IMG/VR virus record: IMGVR_UViG_3300042731_000477
Location: 1-37,298 of that record
Length of the DNA stretch: 37,298 nucleotides
Strand: one strand, 5' to 3'
Source: a virus
The notes beneath the pieces were generated by a model. That model saw only the letters and a list, made by a program, of their open reading frames with translations, ran no database searches and was not told the origin of the DNA. This document shows positions 6,429-15,463 of this stretch, in pieces. Each line of letters starts with the position of its first letter. The first letter of the stretch is position 1. The translations under genes and the position numbers were made by a program.

Positions 6429-6943
6429 TATTCACAATCTTTTTTAACACGCATTGTGTTTGGGTAATAAACTGAACTGCTGTACACCTCTTGCTCATTC
6501 CACAAGTCTCCTGTACAGTCTTCGTTGGTCGCTATTGTTTTGAGCGCATCAGTGTTTTTAACAAAGTCGGCAATACGCTTATTAATGTAACCGACCTTTG
6601 AGTTGATGTTTTCAACAAGAGTGTCAAGAATGTATTGGTCTTGTACGCTTTCTTCATTTTTAGTGTTTGCGGTTTGAGTACGCAACATAATGATTGTAGC
6701 TTTCGCTGCATACATAGCCAAGACATACTTAACAAGTTTGAATAAGTCTTGCTCTTCAGTTGTTAGTGTTTGGTCGTACACACCTGTCTCAAGGTGTTCG
6801 TATAAACAAGTACCCAGCAAGTCCTGAAGAGTGGTGTATTGTTCAAGTTGGATGATAGACAACAAAGCCGCTCTCTCCAATCGCTTAGGCATTGGAAAGT
6901 TTTGGTAGAGATAGTTGTCATCAATAAAAATTACCTTAACCAT
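6428..6943 (-). CDS. head-tail connector-like protein
   Basis: The 171-aa protein lies directly after the portal gene (8-base overlap), where head-completion proteins usually sit. It is mostly helical (PMPKRLERAALLSIIQLEQY, LFKLVKYVLAMYAAKATIIM) and ends with a short Cys-containing tail. The features fit the helical head-tail adaptor type of Bacteroidota phages (DUF6712-like), which docks below the portal. The family assignment is from recollection of the pattern, not from a search. Confidence 0.5.
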   Translation of the reverse strand: MVKVIFIDDNYLYQNFPMPKRLERAALLSIIQLEQYTTLQDLLGTCLYEHLETGVYDQTLTTEEQDLFKLVKYVLAMYAAKATIIMLRTQTANTKNEESVQDQYILDTLVENINSKVGYINKRIADFVKNTDALKTIATNEDCTGDLWNEQEVYSSSVYYPNTMRVKKDCE

Positions 6944-8177
6944 TTGTTATATCTCTTGTGTTAGCACCCTTAATACTTTCAAGGTTAATCTCTTCTTCAA
7001 TGATTCCAAGAGACATCTTGTCGTATCCAACTGTAGACATAATTCTCTCTACACCATTTAGGATAATTTCCCTGTTCGGAAGCGTTTCAGTAGCTCGGAA
7101 AATTTGGTACGCAGTAACCAACTCGTTCCCTGTCCCACCGAGCTTTCCGCTAACCATAACACCAAATAGAGTAGGAGAAGTAATATTATGAGCAGTAAGA
7201 ATTTTAGCATCGTTTAATCGTGAGAGGACATCTACGGTTTTATCTAAGTTGGCAATATCCAACGGAGTAAACTTCGGTGCATCCTCTTCTTTTTTGACCC
7301 AGCTTACAACAAAGTTATCTGCTTCGGGACCAATAAATGATTGCTTAAAGTTTTGATATTCTGAAGCCTTCTGCTCGGCAGACATATTTCTACCGATAAA
7401 TGTAGCTAATACTTTTGGCGAGAATCCGTTCTCAGCAGAGTTCTTAATGTGCTTACCAAATGCGAAATCAGATTCAATATAATGGAAAGCAGAAATATAG
7501 TTAGGGACTCCGTAGTAAGGATTGCCACTATAGGGATTAGAAATGTATAGTACAGCCTCTTTAGCTGATTTATCAAACTTGTTAAACGCTTTGATTCTCT
7601 TAGGCTCATTGTGCTGTACTGAGTTTGCTCCGTACCCGAATGTTCTTCTTACAATATAGTGTGTTACTTCTCCTTTTTCATTTGGTTCAGCCGCTCTAAC
7701 GCCTTTAACATCCAACGACTTGAACTCAAGAATCTTAGTTCTTGTATTGTTCCAACGAACATAGAATGCCGCTGCTCCTTTTGATTCGTATTGGAATGCT
7801 GAATGCAAGAGTACATCGTATATTCCCTTGTTGTTACCTGCACAGTTATTTAAGAATACTTTTAGTTCTTGTTTAGCCTTCTTTGTGTTTAAGAACGAGT
7901 CATCGTATGAGATGTCGTTGCCAGCAATCATCTTGGCTTTCTTAGTTAAGATACCTGAGTGAACAGGAGATTGGCGCAGCATACGCTCAAGGATTACAGG
8001 GAAGTCATCATTGACTCCAAACTTAATGTAATCACCAAGTGTAGTATGCCCTAACTTGTATCGACCATTAAGGTCGACAATAGAGTTCTCTAATTCATTA
8101 ACAGAGATAGTATTCTCTGTTGCCTGAACATTAGTCTTGGAAGAGAAAAATTCCGCGATGTTATCAAATAGTCCCAT
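6936..8177 (-). CDS. portal protein
   Basis: The 413-aa protein has the portal hallmarks. There is an N-terminal region with FPVILERMLRQSPVHSGIL (clamp/wing start), the helical core around NPYYGVPNYISAFHYIESD and HIKNSAENGF, and a C-terminal stem/crown region with TSPTLFGVMVSGKLGG and VTAYQIFRAT. It would form the dodecameric ring at the capsid vertex through which TerL pumps DNA. The gene is oddly far from the terminase (about 19 kb) and next to fibre genes. The TTGTAAATTA motif fills the 16-base gap before it. Confidence 0.85.
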   Translation of the reverse strand: MGLFDNIAEFFSSKTNVQATENTISVNELENSIVDLNGRYKLGHTTLGDYIKFGVNDDFPVILERMLRQSPVHSGILTKKAKMIAGNDISYDDSFLNTKKAKQELKVFLNNCAGNNKGIYDVLLHSAFQYESKGAAAFYVRWNNTRTKILEFKSLDVKGVRAAEPNEKGEVTHYIVRRTFGYGANSVQHNEPKRIKAFNKFDKSAKEAVLYISNPYSGNPYYGVPNYISAFHYIESDFAFGKHIKNSAENGFSPKVLATFIGRNMSAEQKASEYQNFKQSFIGPEADNFVVSWVKKEEDAPKFTPLDIANLDKTVDVLSRLNDAKILTAHNITSPTLFGVMVSGKLGGTGNELVTAYQIFRATETLPNREIILNGVERIMSTVGYDKMSLGIIEEEINLESIKGANTRDITNG

Positions 8178-8182
8178 TAATA

Positions 8183-8192
8183 TAATTTACAA
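8183..8192 (-). promoter_or_regulatory. TTGTAAATTA motif before the portal gene
   Basis: The minus strand reads TTGTAAATTA in the 16-base gap between the fibre gene stop and the portal ATG, 5 bases before the start codon. The same 10-mer, or one with a single change, occurs in five other gaps of this operon. It resembles the T4 late promoter box TATAAATA; a translation signal is the alternative. Confidence 0.45.
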
Positions 8193-8193
8193 G

Positions 8194-9750
8194 TTAGTGG
8201 TCAAATCTAAAGTGAGGGAAATCAGATGAAGAGTTATCAATGTTGTACCAATTACCATCTTTTGATTTGGTCCAAACTTTAGTAAAGTCTGGTGTCTTGT
8301 TAGTATCTAATTGTGTTATATACATATTGTAATCAAAAGAACTTGCAGGAGGACTACCAACTATTGAGAAGTTAGATGTAATAGTTTCTTCTAATACAGT
8401 GCCATCAGTATACCCTTGTTGTACTTTTATGATAGATGTTCTATTTAACAAGTCATAATTGTAATTACCATCACCAACTGTAATTCTTAATAGTGTTGGG
8501 TCGTTTGTTGTAATGCCAGCGTTATTAAACACTATAGGACTGTACCCTTTTAGGGTAAATGTATCTCCGTCTATTGTAATTGTTTCTTCTGCGTAAGGTA
8601 ATGATACTATTTTGTTAGCACCTGCGCTATAGTTTGCCGCATAGAATCCGTTTTGAACAGGGGTTGTAGTTCCATCACTCCACTCAAAACCAGCGAAAAA
8701 ATAAGTTGTTACCTCTGCTGTAGCCGTTGCCAAAGAAGGTCTTACATTTGTTGCAACCTCAGTCATAACTTGATTTGAACCACTAAACGAAGGTGGATTA
8801 AATCCAAAAATAGGATAGACTGAAGCATCTGTACCTGCATTAATTGCTTGGAAGTCTATTGTTAGATTCCCATAGTTTTCCTCAACATATACATATAAAT
8901 TATATGTTTCAGTATTTACACTTTCAATATAATTTATAGGCGCTCTACCATTAAGTTGCATATCGTTTGCATCAGCTAAAGATTCAGCAACATACATTTG
9001 AACTTTTGCAGGTATGTAAACAGTATATATAGATGATGTGTATAAAACATTGTCATCGGCATCTAACCCTTCATATTTTACTTGAGCGACATCACCAAAG
9101 TTTATTGCCTCATTTTCTATATCAAACATTATTTGATTTATTGAACTCTTGGCTTGTGTCTTTGTAATAATATTGGCACTACTATCTTCGATAACAGCCC
9201 TTAATTTTTGTATAGAACTGCTAATGTTTGAAATTGATGCAATCCATGTCCAATTGTCAGTTCTAACTTGATATGGCTCGCTTAAAGTTCCATATTCAGG
9301 GTCCCAAATTTCTACATCAAATGAAGGAGAAGTAGAGCCACTGCTACCTGTACTTCCCGTTCCACCTGCAGTAGAACCACTGTCAGATGATTGTCCACTA
9401 TTTAGATTAGATAGGTCTGTGCTACCCAGCACAACTGAATCAGAGTAAATGTCTGTGCCGTGTACTTGGTATGAGTAAGATTCTACATTACACAAATACT
9501 TCACAGAACTGCTTCCATTGGTTAGGGTGAGGTAATATTCCCCACCCTCCAATGAGTTTGCTACAAGGTCTATATTCAACTGAATAAAGTCCTTACAGGT
9601 GTCTAAACCATTAAGGTCTTGAAGTTCTGTTAAAGACAGAGTTCCGTTACCTACAACCTTCTCTAAGGTCACATCAAATTCGTTAACAACATACCCGATG
9701 TTTTTAACAAAAGAAAGCGTATTTACAGCACCTGTCTTTAATCTCTTCAT
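8194..9750 (-). CDS. tail fibre / virion adhesin-like protein
   Basis: The 518-aa protein has an N-terminal beta domain (GGEYYLTLTNGSSSVKYLC), a Gly/Ser/Thr linker (about residues 118-142, repeated GSTGSSGST), and a long beta-rich C-terminal part with many Thr, Asn and Tyr. Multi-domain layout with a flexible linker is usual for fibres or decoration adhesins that bind cell-surface glycans. It lies between the portal and a coiled-coil protein. The C-terminus carries WTKSKDGNWYNIDNSS, an aromatic pattern often seen in receptor-binding tips. Exact receptor and fold are unknown. Confidence 0.6.
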   Translation of the reverse strand: MKRLKTGAVNTLSFVKNIGYVVNEFDVTLEKVVGNGTLSLTELQDLNGLDTCKDFIQLNIDLVANSLEGGEYYLTLTNGSSSVKYLCNVESYSYQVHGTDIYSDSVVLGSTDLSNLNSGQSSDSGSTAGGTGSTGSSGSTSPSFDVEIWDPEYGTLSEPYQVRTDNWTWIASISNISSSIQKLRAVIEDSSANIITKTQAKSSINQIMFDIENEAINFGDVAQVKYEGLDADDNVLYTSSIYTVYIPAKVQMYVAESLADANDMQLNGRAPINYIESVNTETYNLYVYVEENYGNLTIDFQAINAGTDASVYPIFGFNPPSFSGSNQVMTEVATNVRPSLATATAEVTTYFFAGFEWSDGTTTPVQNGFYAANYSAGANKIVSLPYAEETITIDGDTFTLKGYSPIVFNNAGITTNDPTLLRITVGDGNYNYDLLNRTSIIKVQQGYTDGTVLEETITSNFSIVGSPPASSFDYNMYITQLDTNKTPDFTKVWTKSKDGNWYNIDNSSSDFPHFRFDH

Positions 9751-9990
9751 TTACCCTTCAATTTCTTCGTACTCGCCTGTACTTAAATTTACATTAATAT
9801 CCCCGTATTTTTCTTTTAGGGATTCGCGAGATTTGTCAAGTTCATCTTGCGCACTTTCGTAGTTAGACAAAAGGTTTGCTTTTTCAATTTCAGCAGCGCC
9901 TAATGCAGTTTTGATGTCAGTCATTAGTTTGACCAACGATTGCAATCTTGTCAACTCCTCTTCTGTGATTTTCATTTCTTTCTTTGCCAT
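9751..9990 (-). CDS. small coiled-coil protein
   Basis: The 79-aa protein is a nearly continuous heptad-like helix (KITEEELTRLQSLVKLM, AEIEKANLLSNYESAQDEL), ending in a short strand and acidic tail GEYEEIEG. It lies immediately before the adhesin gene, TAA followed directly by ATG at 9750. A trimerisation or chaperone helper for the fibre is a fair inference. No family is known to me. Confidence 0.65.
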   Translation of the reverse strand: MAKKEMKITEEELTRLQSLVKLMTDIKTALGAAEIEKANLLSNYESAQDELDKSRESLKEKYGDINVNLSTGEYEEIEG

Positions 9991-10052
9991 TATTATAATA
10001 ATTTTATATTTACTAATATAGTATAATATTATTATAATATACTTATATGTTA
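9991..10052 (-). promoter_or_regulatory. AT-rich gap with TATTATAATA elements
   Basis: This 62-base gap before the coiled-coil gene is almost pure A/T. On the minus strand it holds TATTATAATAATATTATAC-like sequence followed by a second ATTATTATAATA directly at the ATG. The same core occurs in the control regions near 29.7 and 34.8 kb. It could be a promoter (TATAAT-like boxes) or a binding site. Confidence 0.4.
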
Positions 10053-10241
10053 CTAACTTTTAACAATTCTTCTGAAAATTCTGTATATCCCTTCAGGTAG
10101 ATTTTGGATATGGTCATATGCGTCTTCCTGGGAAGCGAAAACTTCGTGGTCGTTTTCCTCTAAATAAAGCTCCCAAGTACCATCGTTCATTAGAACAGTA
10201 CCATCTCCTATGTTTTCTATGTAGTAGTTATTTGTTACCAT
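10053..10241 (-). CDS. 62-aa hypothetical protein between fibre genes
   Basis: The product begins [20 protein letters not shown] and ends in PEGIYRIFRRIVKS, with the ATG overlapping the fibre gene stop by 1 base. It looks like a small beta-rich domain with an acidic middle. Position between fibre genes suggests a fibre-associated or assembly role, without further support. Confidence 0.5.
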   Translation of the reverse strand: MVTNNYYIENIGDGTVLMNDGTWELYLEENDHEVFASQEDAYDHIQNLPEGIYRIFRRIVKS

Positions 10242-12664
10242 TATACAATTCTTGTAATTGTGATTGCTCCGCCATCACCGTTAGTAGATGTTACTCCGTG
10301 GTTAATAGCACCTGCGTGTAAGAATGTTTCAAAGAATAAAACATCTCCTACACCCACCGTAACAGCAAATGTACTTGCGGTAGTACTCTTGTGGCCATAT
10401 GTATTGTAACGGAAATATTGTATGTTAGTACCACCTTGAATGGTAGCGCCATTTAGTTTAGCAGAAGCACCAAATGTGCTTCGGTTAGCATAGTACGACT
10501 GCCAATTTATGTTCCAAGAAATAAGGTATGTACCCGCTTGGTTAAATACAATTTCTGATTCACCTGAAATAGAAGTAGATGTAGAGCCGTTGATTTCTTG
10601 ACCTGCTAAAACAATAGGCTGTCTATTTGCCTCATAAACCATACCTGTTTGGAATAGGTATTTGTCAGGCCCGTACATACTGCCGTTAGCCCCTGCAGGA
10701 CCCTGAGGCCCCGTACTCCCGCTCGGCCCCTGCGGCCCCTGCGGCCCCGTGGCCCCCGCACTCCCTGCGGGACCTTGCGGCCCGATTGGACCCGTATCCC
10801 CTGTGTCCCCTTTGGCCCCTGCGGCCCCTGCGGGGCCTTGTGGCCCAATAAAATCAGGATAGTTAGCAGGTGTAAAGTCTGCGGGTACAACATAACCTGC
10901 ATCAGCGTGGTTACCCCATCCGTAAGCGGCAGCACCTTTGGCTAATTCAGGTATAACATCATTTTCAATACGAGCATCTACGGCAGCAGCAGAACCTGCA
11001 GGGTCAGCACCTACATCAGCAGCAGTAGTGCCGTGTGGGTTAGAGGCATTAACATGGTCGTATGCCCAATTAGAAGATATAGATTCTGCTGTTTGCCCAT
11101 TTACAGGAGTGTCATCAATACCACGCCAAGTGTTTGTGTTCGCATCGGAAGTAGTAACGCTAAAGGTAGTGTTGTCCGAACGAGTAAATGTGATAGTATC
11201 ATTTGATACTGTCGCTCCCTTAATAGGGTTTACTGAGGAGTCTAACTTAGTATCAATAGCAGGTAGAACCTCAGAGTTAATTCTATCATCAGCGTGAGCA
11301 ATAGCATTTGCTTGAGCGGTAGATGCAGAACCTGCGCTATCAAATGCAGATGTGTTTTGGTATGCAGCATTACCCACTTTGTTGCCGAACAAATATGTGG
11401 AGTTTGTATCTCCCTCTAATTGGAGTGGATGCGCTCCATCCCAACCATCGTTATTGTCTCTATCAACAAGTATGTAAAAGTTGTTAGAATTTACATGAAT
11501 ATAGAAATCATCGTGAGATGTATCGCTATCTCTAAATTTAATTTGAGGAGAGTTAGAGCCGTCAAATAGTAACTCACTTCCTTGTGCATCTCCTGCATTT
11601 CCTCCTTGAATCTTAACACCTCCTGTAAATGTAATTCTACCACTTGCAGTATCAGCAGTATTACTTCTTAAAAATGCAGAACTATCAATACCATCAAGTA
11701 AATTGGAGTCTGCTGCCTTACCTGTAGTTGTTAGATAACTGCCTGCATCTTGTTTAGCAGCTATAAGAGGTATAATCTCATCATCAATTCTTTGATGTAT
11801 AGAAGACTCTACTGCACCGAGTTCGGTGTCAGTTGTGTATGAAGCAGGTATAGAAGTAAGATAACGACCATCAAGGTCTACTGAGTTACCTCCGCTAATA
11901 GTTAGAACTCCATTAGTCCCGTTCCAAGAAAGTGTTTGACTATCAGTCTCAGATGTTAAGAAACCCTGAGAGTTAACCCAAGATTGTGTAGCATATCCTG
12001 CAGAGCCGTGATTACCCCAGCCATACGCAGTCTTAAAGTTTTGGATATTGGTTTTGGTCATTGCCTCACCATCCAATGTAAGTTGGTCACCTCTTAGATA
12101 TGCAGTTTTTCTTGTAGACCATCCTCCTGACCAATTCCCTGTGTGAGAATTAATCTCAAGTCCCTGTTCTGCATTTAAGTAGATGTATTCGTTAGTTTGT
12201 CCTGTAGCGTAAGAATGAGATTCACCTGCGTTAAGGACAAGTTGCTGGCCATTACCTTTGATGTAAGCATTAATGGTCAAAGCACCTGTTAGTGTACCAC
12301 CACTTAATGGTAGGTATGAGTGTGTGTGTGATGGTAGGCTTGTAAGGTATCCTGCTTCAGCGTGATTGCCCCATTCAAATGCCTGTACGCCTTTTGCTGT
12401 ATCGGCAGCAGTACCGTATGATGATGATAAATTAGGTATTCTTGCGGCGTTAAGAGTACCTGAAGTGATTTTACTTGCATCAAGATTAGGGATGCGTGAA
12501 GTGCTGAACGAACCGCTATTGACCTTACCCGCATCAAGGTTAGGCATTCTTGAAGCGTTAATTGTACCGCTTGTAATTTTAGAAGCATCTAAGTTTGGAA
12601 CATCAGATGCAGTGATATTCATTGAACCTTCTACATCAACCCCATTAAGAATCTTGATAGCCAT
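10241..12664 (-). CDS. large tail fibre with collagen-like region and C1q-like tip
   Basis: The 807-aa fibre starts with a repeated segment [18 protein letters not shown] (four versions in residues about 25-80). It continues with three [10 protein letters not shown]-type motifs and three 'RIxxEVxPxI' helical units ([37 protein letters not shown]), then a collagen-like Gly-X-Y stretch (about 607-662). The last 145 residues have the look of a trimeric C1q/TNF jelly roll ([26 protein letters not shown]). Such fibres are trimers that bind host surface structures. The gene is preceded by a hairpin and a TTGTAAATTC motif. Confidence 0.82.
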   Translation of the reverse strand: MAIKILNGVDVEGSMNITASDVPNLDASKITSGTINASRMPNLDAGKVNSGSFSTSRIPNLDASKITSGTLNAARIPNLSSSYGTAADTAKGVQAFEWGNHAEAGYLTSLPSHTHSYLPLSGGTLTGALTINAYIKGNGQQLVLNAGESHSYATGQTNEYIYLNAEQGLEINSHTGNWSGGWSTRKTAYLRGDQLTLDGEAMTKTNIQNFKTAYGWGNHGSAGYATQSWVNSQGFLTSETDSQTLSWNGTNGVLTISGGNSVDLDGRYLTSIPASYTTDTELGAVESSIHQRIDDEIIPLIAAKQDAGSYLTTTGKAADSNLLDGIDSSAFLRSNTADTASGRITFTGGVKIQGGNAGDAQGSELLFDGSNSPQIKFRDSDTSHDDFYIHVNSNNFYILVDRDNNDGWDGAHPLQLEGDTNSTYLFGNKVGNAAYQNTSAFDSAGSASTAQANAIAHADDRINSEVLPAIDTKLDSSVNPIKGATVSNDTITFTRSDNTTFSVTTSDANTNTWRGIDDTPVNGQTAESISSNWAYDHVNASNPHGTTAADVGADPAGSAAAVDARIENDVIPELAKGAAAYGWGNHADAGYVVPADFTPANYPDFIGPQGPAGAAGAKGDTGDTGPIGPQGPAGSAGATGPQGPQGPSGSTGPQGPAGANGSMYGPDKYLFQTGMVYEANRQPIVLAGQEINGSTSTSISGESEIVFNQAGTYLISWNINWQSYYANRSTFGASAKLNGATIQGGTNIQYFRYNTYGHKSTTASTFAVTVGVGDVLFFETFLHAGAINHGVTSTNGDGGAITITRIV
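10679..10846 (-). repeat. collagen-like Gly-X-Y coding repeat
   Basis: About 18 consecutive Gly-X-Y triplets ([27 protein letters not shown] ...) are encoded here, making the DNA locally much richer in G and C than its surroundings (runs such as CCCCTGCGGCCCC). The repeat probably forms a triple-helix stalk that joins the shaft of the fibre to its C-terminal head. Repeat-number variation by slippage or recombination would be expected. Confidence 0.85.
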
Positions 12665-12680
12665 AAAACACTTTTTGATT

Positions 12681-12710
12681 AAAAAAGAGGGAGGGAAACC
12701 CCTCCCCCTC
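12681..12710 (-). terminator. intrinsic terminator/attenuator after the fibre gene at 12728
   Basis: On the minus strand a G-rich arm (GAGGGGGAGGGG) pairs with CCCTCCCTC around a short TTT loop and is followed by TTTTTT. It is one of three hairpins built on GGGGAGGG-type arms in the virion operon, and would lower transcription of the distal fibre and portal genes. Confidence 0.7.
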
Positions 12711-12716
12711 TATTAA

Positions 12717-12726
12717 GAATTTACAA
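12717..12726 (-). promoter_or_regulatory. TTGTAAATTC motif
   Basis: The motif lies 1 base after the stop of the gene ending at 12728 and just before the terminator hairpin. It differs from TTGTAAATTA in the last base. If it is a promoter, the new transcript would begin at or just before the hairpin. Confidence 0.35.
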
Positions 12727-12727
12727 A

Positions 12728-13903
12728 TTATGCAGCACCAACGGCAGCACACATATAGTCTACGCCATTTTCCAAGAAGGCAAATGCTACGCCACTACCA
12801 TCTTGAGTGATGTCAGTAAGAACAACTCCACCTGTGTTAGTGTCATAAATTTGAATGTTAGCGAAACTATTGATTCCTGAAGCAGTCAAATCAATTGGAG
12901 TGTTTGCACCCGCACCTGTAACTACTACCTGTGCAAATACAGGAATAGTTGGTTTGTTAGTTAGGTTGTTGTAGTTGCGGTAGTAAGCCGAAGACTGACC
13001 ATCCAACAAATCTGCATCAAGACCTGAACCTGCACCATCAACTGTTTTGATTTTAGCAAGAACATCAGCAGCCGTGTACGCAGATGTGTTCAACTTGTTA
13101 CCCAATGCAGTGGTGATTGTGGTAGCAAAGTTAGGGTCATCATTCAACGCAGCAGCGAGTTCGTTCAATGTATCCAATGCAGCAGGAGCAGAAGATACAA
13201 CACCTGCAACAGCAGTATCCACATAAGAAGTAGAAGCAAGTCCTTGTAAGTCAGTTAGGTTTGCCTTAGCATCAAGGATGTCAGGAAGTTCGTTAATCTC
13301 CGTAATGTCGTGAGTGTGAGCAGAAGGAGCAAAAGTAGTAGGAATACCTGTCAATGAAGAGTATGCTCCATTGAAGTTAGAAGTACCCGCACCGATTACT
13401 GTACGAACCTCAGCAGCAGTAATACCTGTTACAAGAGCAGGTACACCATTGTTATCACGAATAGCAGGAGCATAAGTTGCAGTTGCACCTGCCTCAATGC
13501 TGTTTAAGTGGTCAAGTAATTCCTGAGTAAAGTTAATCTGAGTAAGACCGCCATCACCAATGCTATAAGTAGTATCAGTAAATACAGCGTTAGCAGGTAC
13601 ATTGGTTAATACTTGAGAGTCATCAACCTTACCATTCAAAGCAGTTTGCAAACCTGATACATTGCTAATCGCAATAGTACCAACGCTAACTACACCTTCA
13701 CTTTCAGTAATTGTAGAGCCATCAGCAGTTAATCCTACACGGACAAATCCTGTTCCATTGTGTACAAACACAGCATTCGCCTGTGTATTAAAGTAAATGC
13801 GACCCGCCCCAGCAGTTTCAGGGTTGGTTGCTAAGTTTTGGAGCGAGAAATTCTGTACTTCATTCCCACCCAAATCTAAATCAACTAAATATTTTAGAGC
13901 CAT
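12728..13903 (-). CDS. tail fibre protein
   Basis: The 391-aa protein begins MALKYLVDLDLGGNEVQNFS and AGRIYFNTQANAVFVHNGTG, an N-terminal attachment-type domain found in many marine phage fibres. It continues with repeated units including FAPSAHTHDITEINELP, APAALDTLNELAAALNDDPN and DADLLDGQSSAYYRNYNNL, classic fibre-shaft motifs. The C-terminal tip is a small beta domain (QVVVTGAGANTPIDLTASG). It probably forms a trimeric fibre that works with the collagen-type fibre downstream. It ends with Cys (DYMCAAVGAA). Function is well supported, receptor unknown. Confidence 0.8.
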   Translation of the reverse strand: MALKYLVDLDLGGNEVQNFSLQNLATNPETAGAGRIYFNTQANAVFVHNGTGFVRVGLTADGSTITESEGVVSVGTIAISNVSGLQTALNGKVDDSQVLTNVPANAVFTDTTYSIGDGGLTQINFTQELLDHLNSIEAGATATYAPAIRDNNGVPALVTGITAAEVRTVIGAGTSNFNGAYSSLTGIPTTFAPSAHTHDITEINELPDILDAKANLTDLQGLASTSYVDTAVAGVVSSAPAALDTLNELAAALNDDPNFATTITTALGNKLNTSAYTAADVLAKIKTVDGAGSGLDADLLDGQSSAYYRNYNNLTNKPTIPVFAQVVVTGAGANTPIDLTASGINSFANIQIYDTNTGGVVLTDITQDGSGVAFAFLENGVDYMCAAVGAA

Positions 13904-13920
13904 TTTAGTTTTTGTTTTTA

Positions 13921-14277
13921 TTAATTAAGAAAAGCTTTTCCCTTAAAAGGGTATTTGAATCGGACAACAAGTCTATCATTGTCCAAGTACTCAACCTCGC
14001 CAACAACCTGAGTATTAGCAGAATCCACTGCAGTTACTGAAGGTTTTTTGCCTAAGTTGTGTTCTATAACCCACTCTAATTCAGTGGTTGTTTGGTCGTG
14101 CGTGTATGATGTTAATGATTCTCCGTTAACTCTTACATCAGTTTGAGATACTGATATAGGCAACAGGTTACCATTACCATCACTAAGTTGTACTTCGCCT
14201 GATACCTCTTGACTGTCAGCAGTCTTTATCAGACCCTTGTATGTATCTTTTGGTTTATTTCCTGTAAGTGTAGCCAT
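13921..14277 (-). CDS. small virion/fibre-associated protein
   Basis: The 118-aa beta-rich protein has ELEWVIEHNLGKKPSVTAVD and then VEYLDNDRLVVRFKYPFKGK, a pattern seen in C-terminal domains of phage tail fibre or tail spike partners (HNLGKxP followed by aromatic strands). The ATG overlaps the preceding stop as TAATG. It is probably a baseplate or fibre accessory domain; the exact role is unknown. Confidence 0.55.
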   Translation of the reverse strand: MATLTGNKPKDTYKGLIKTADSQEVSGEVQLSDGNGNLLPISVSQTDVRVNGESLTSYTHDQTTTELEWVIEHNLGKKPSVTAVDSANTQVVGEVEYLDNDRLVVRFKYPFKGKAFLN

Positions 14278-14423
14278 TATTCAGTTTCCCAAGTGTCGTT
14301 AATCATTTCCCATCTCATCTCAATAGCGTTCCAATACGATGAATCAAACTCGTAACTCTTGCCCATAACAACGGCAGATGTTACAGTAGCAGCTTGTACC
14401 GATATTCCTAACGCTAATATCAT
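14277..14423 (-). CDS. 48-aa Trp-tailed small virion protein
   Basis: I start at the ATG at 14423 (MILALGISVQAATVTS), which overlaps the previous stop as TAATG; an earlier start at 14459 would overlap that gene by 37 bases. The N-terminus is hydrophobic and signal-like. The C-terminus YWNAIEMRWEMINDTWETE closely resembles the tail of the protein at 14683-14937, suggesting duplicated attachment motifs. It lies within the block of small virion proteins. Confidence 0.55.
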   Translation of the reverse strand: MILALGISVQAATVTSAVVMGKSYEFDSSYWNAIEMRWEMINDTWETE

Positions 14424-14695
14424 TATCCTATGTAAGCAAGAACTACACCTTGGTAGCAAGACACCTGGGTAAAGCGGCCAAAGATTGTTGCTCCTGTGGC
14501 CAACACTTGACCTGTCAATGAGTCCCCAATCTCTGATACAGCATTAATGCTTGCCTCTTGTAGACATACCACAATGCGGTAAGTCTCACCTGCGGGAGTA
14601 GTTTCGTTTGGTCCAAGTCTACGGAAGCCATAATCTCCCATTGATGCTTGGTAATAGTTTCTGTCTTTTGTAATGTTGTCCATTATACTTGCCAT
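14423..14695 (-). CDS. small virion-region protein
   Basis: The 90-aa product has a beta-rich centre (AGETYRIVVCLQEASINAV, GATIFGRFTQVSCYQGVVLA). Its length and position between the tube candidates and the fibres suggest a small tail or baseplate component. The start overlaps the upstream gene by 13 bases. Another in-frame Met at residue 5 could be used. No family is recognised. Confidence 0.6.
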   Translation of the reverse strand: MASIMDNITKDRNYYQASMGDYGFRRLGPNETTPAGETYRIVVCLQEASINAVSEIGDSLTGQVLATGATIFGRFTQVSCYQGVVLAYIG

Positions 14696-14937
14696 AAATT
14701 ATCAATGGTTTCCCATTGCATATCAATCAATTCCCAATTGACTCCCCATCCGCTTGACTGCTCAATAATAACATTTGAGTAGAGTCCTGTTGCTCCCGTG
14801 AGGTAGTCCAATCTTCCAATGTTTTCTTGGATTGCATCTGCACTGTACCCAATAGGAAGAGAAGGGATGTAATCAAGAAAGCCCTTATTATATTGAGTAG
14901 CAGAACTGCTATATCCTTGTGTCGAGGTAACATACAT
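14683..14937 (-). CDS. small virion-region protein with Trp-rich tail
   Basis: The 84-aa protein begins MYVTSTQGYSSSATQYNKGF and ends in VNWELIDMQWETIDNLWQV. The last part is shared in style with the 48-aa protein two genes downstream (W-E/I-x-ID-x-QWE-x-I-x-x-x-W). This may be a docking helix for a common partner. ATG overlaps the preceding stop by 1 base. Confidence 0.6.
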   Translation of the reverse strand: MYVTSTQGYSSSATQYNKGFLDYIPSLPIGYSADAIQENIGRLDYLTGATGLYSNVIIEQSSGWGVNWELIDMQWETIDNLWQV

Positions 14938-15452
14938 TATGGTAATTGTATTATTCCTTCATCGCTTACATTAAGAGATGAAATCCAACTATCAGTTCTT
15001 AGTGTAACATCAACATATGACAACTCAGATTTAGATGCGCCACTTGCCGCACTGTAATCCATTGTCAATCCATCCATCCATCCGCTAATAGATATGTTTC
15101 CATTGTTGTGGAACAGGATACACACTATGTCGCTTCTTCTTGACATATAATCAATCTTGTTAATCTTTCTGTCAATAGATGGAAGCCTAACGAGAATCTC
15201 AGTGTTCACAACACCAAGTCCATTCTCGGTAGTTTTTGATTCGTTAAAAATTGTAGTAGAATCTTTTGGATTATGCTCAAACACAACTGAGTTAAGCAAC
15301 TCAAGATTTGTTACAAGCGTTTCATCAATAGGGTCAAGAGAGATTGTTAGGTCTCTTTGAAGCCCAAGGACAACTCGTTTAATACCACCTGTGTTCTTGG
15401 CGTTACAGTTCAAGTCAATGTCCTCAAGAAAAATGCTACAATTAAAACTCAT
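14937..15452 (-). CDS. tail-tube-like protein, paralogue 2
   Basis: The 171-aa protein starts NCSIFLEDIDLNCNAKNTGG followed by IKRVVLGLQRDL and so aligns with the upstream protein at 15519-16061. Both share a Cys-strand-Cys start, the GG(I/L)K(K/R)V-x-LG turn, an acidic LP/IP middle strand, and a final GW/GYxxGL...SG...T-L segment. The pair is consistent with major tail tube or tail-decoration proteins, both built on beta-sandwiches, but this is inference from order and fold guess. It is separated from its paralogue by a terminator hairpin. Confidence 0.5.
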   Translation of the reverse strand: MSFNCSIFLEDIDLNCNAKNTGGIKRVVLGLQRDLTISLDPIDETLVTNLELLNSVVFEHNPKDSTTIFNESKTTENGLGVVNTEILVRLPSIDRKINKIDYMSRRSDIVCILFHNNGNISISGWMDGLTMDYSAASGASKSELSYVDVTLRTDSWISSLNVSDEGIIQLP

Positions 15453-15463
15453 ACTTTTATAAT

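Noticed and set aside
10679-10846. GC-rich island as horizontally acquired DNA
   Set aside because: The composition follows directly from Gly and Pro codons (GGN, CCN) of the collagen-like repeat and needs no separate origin.
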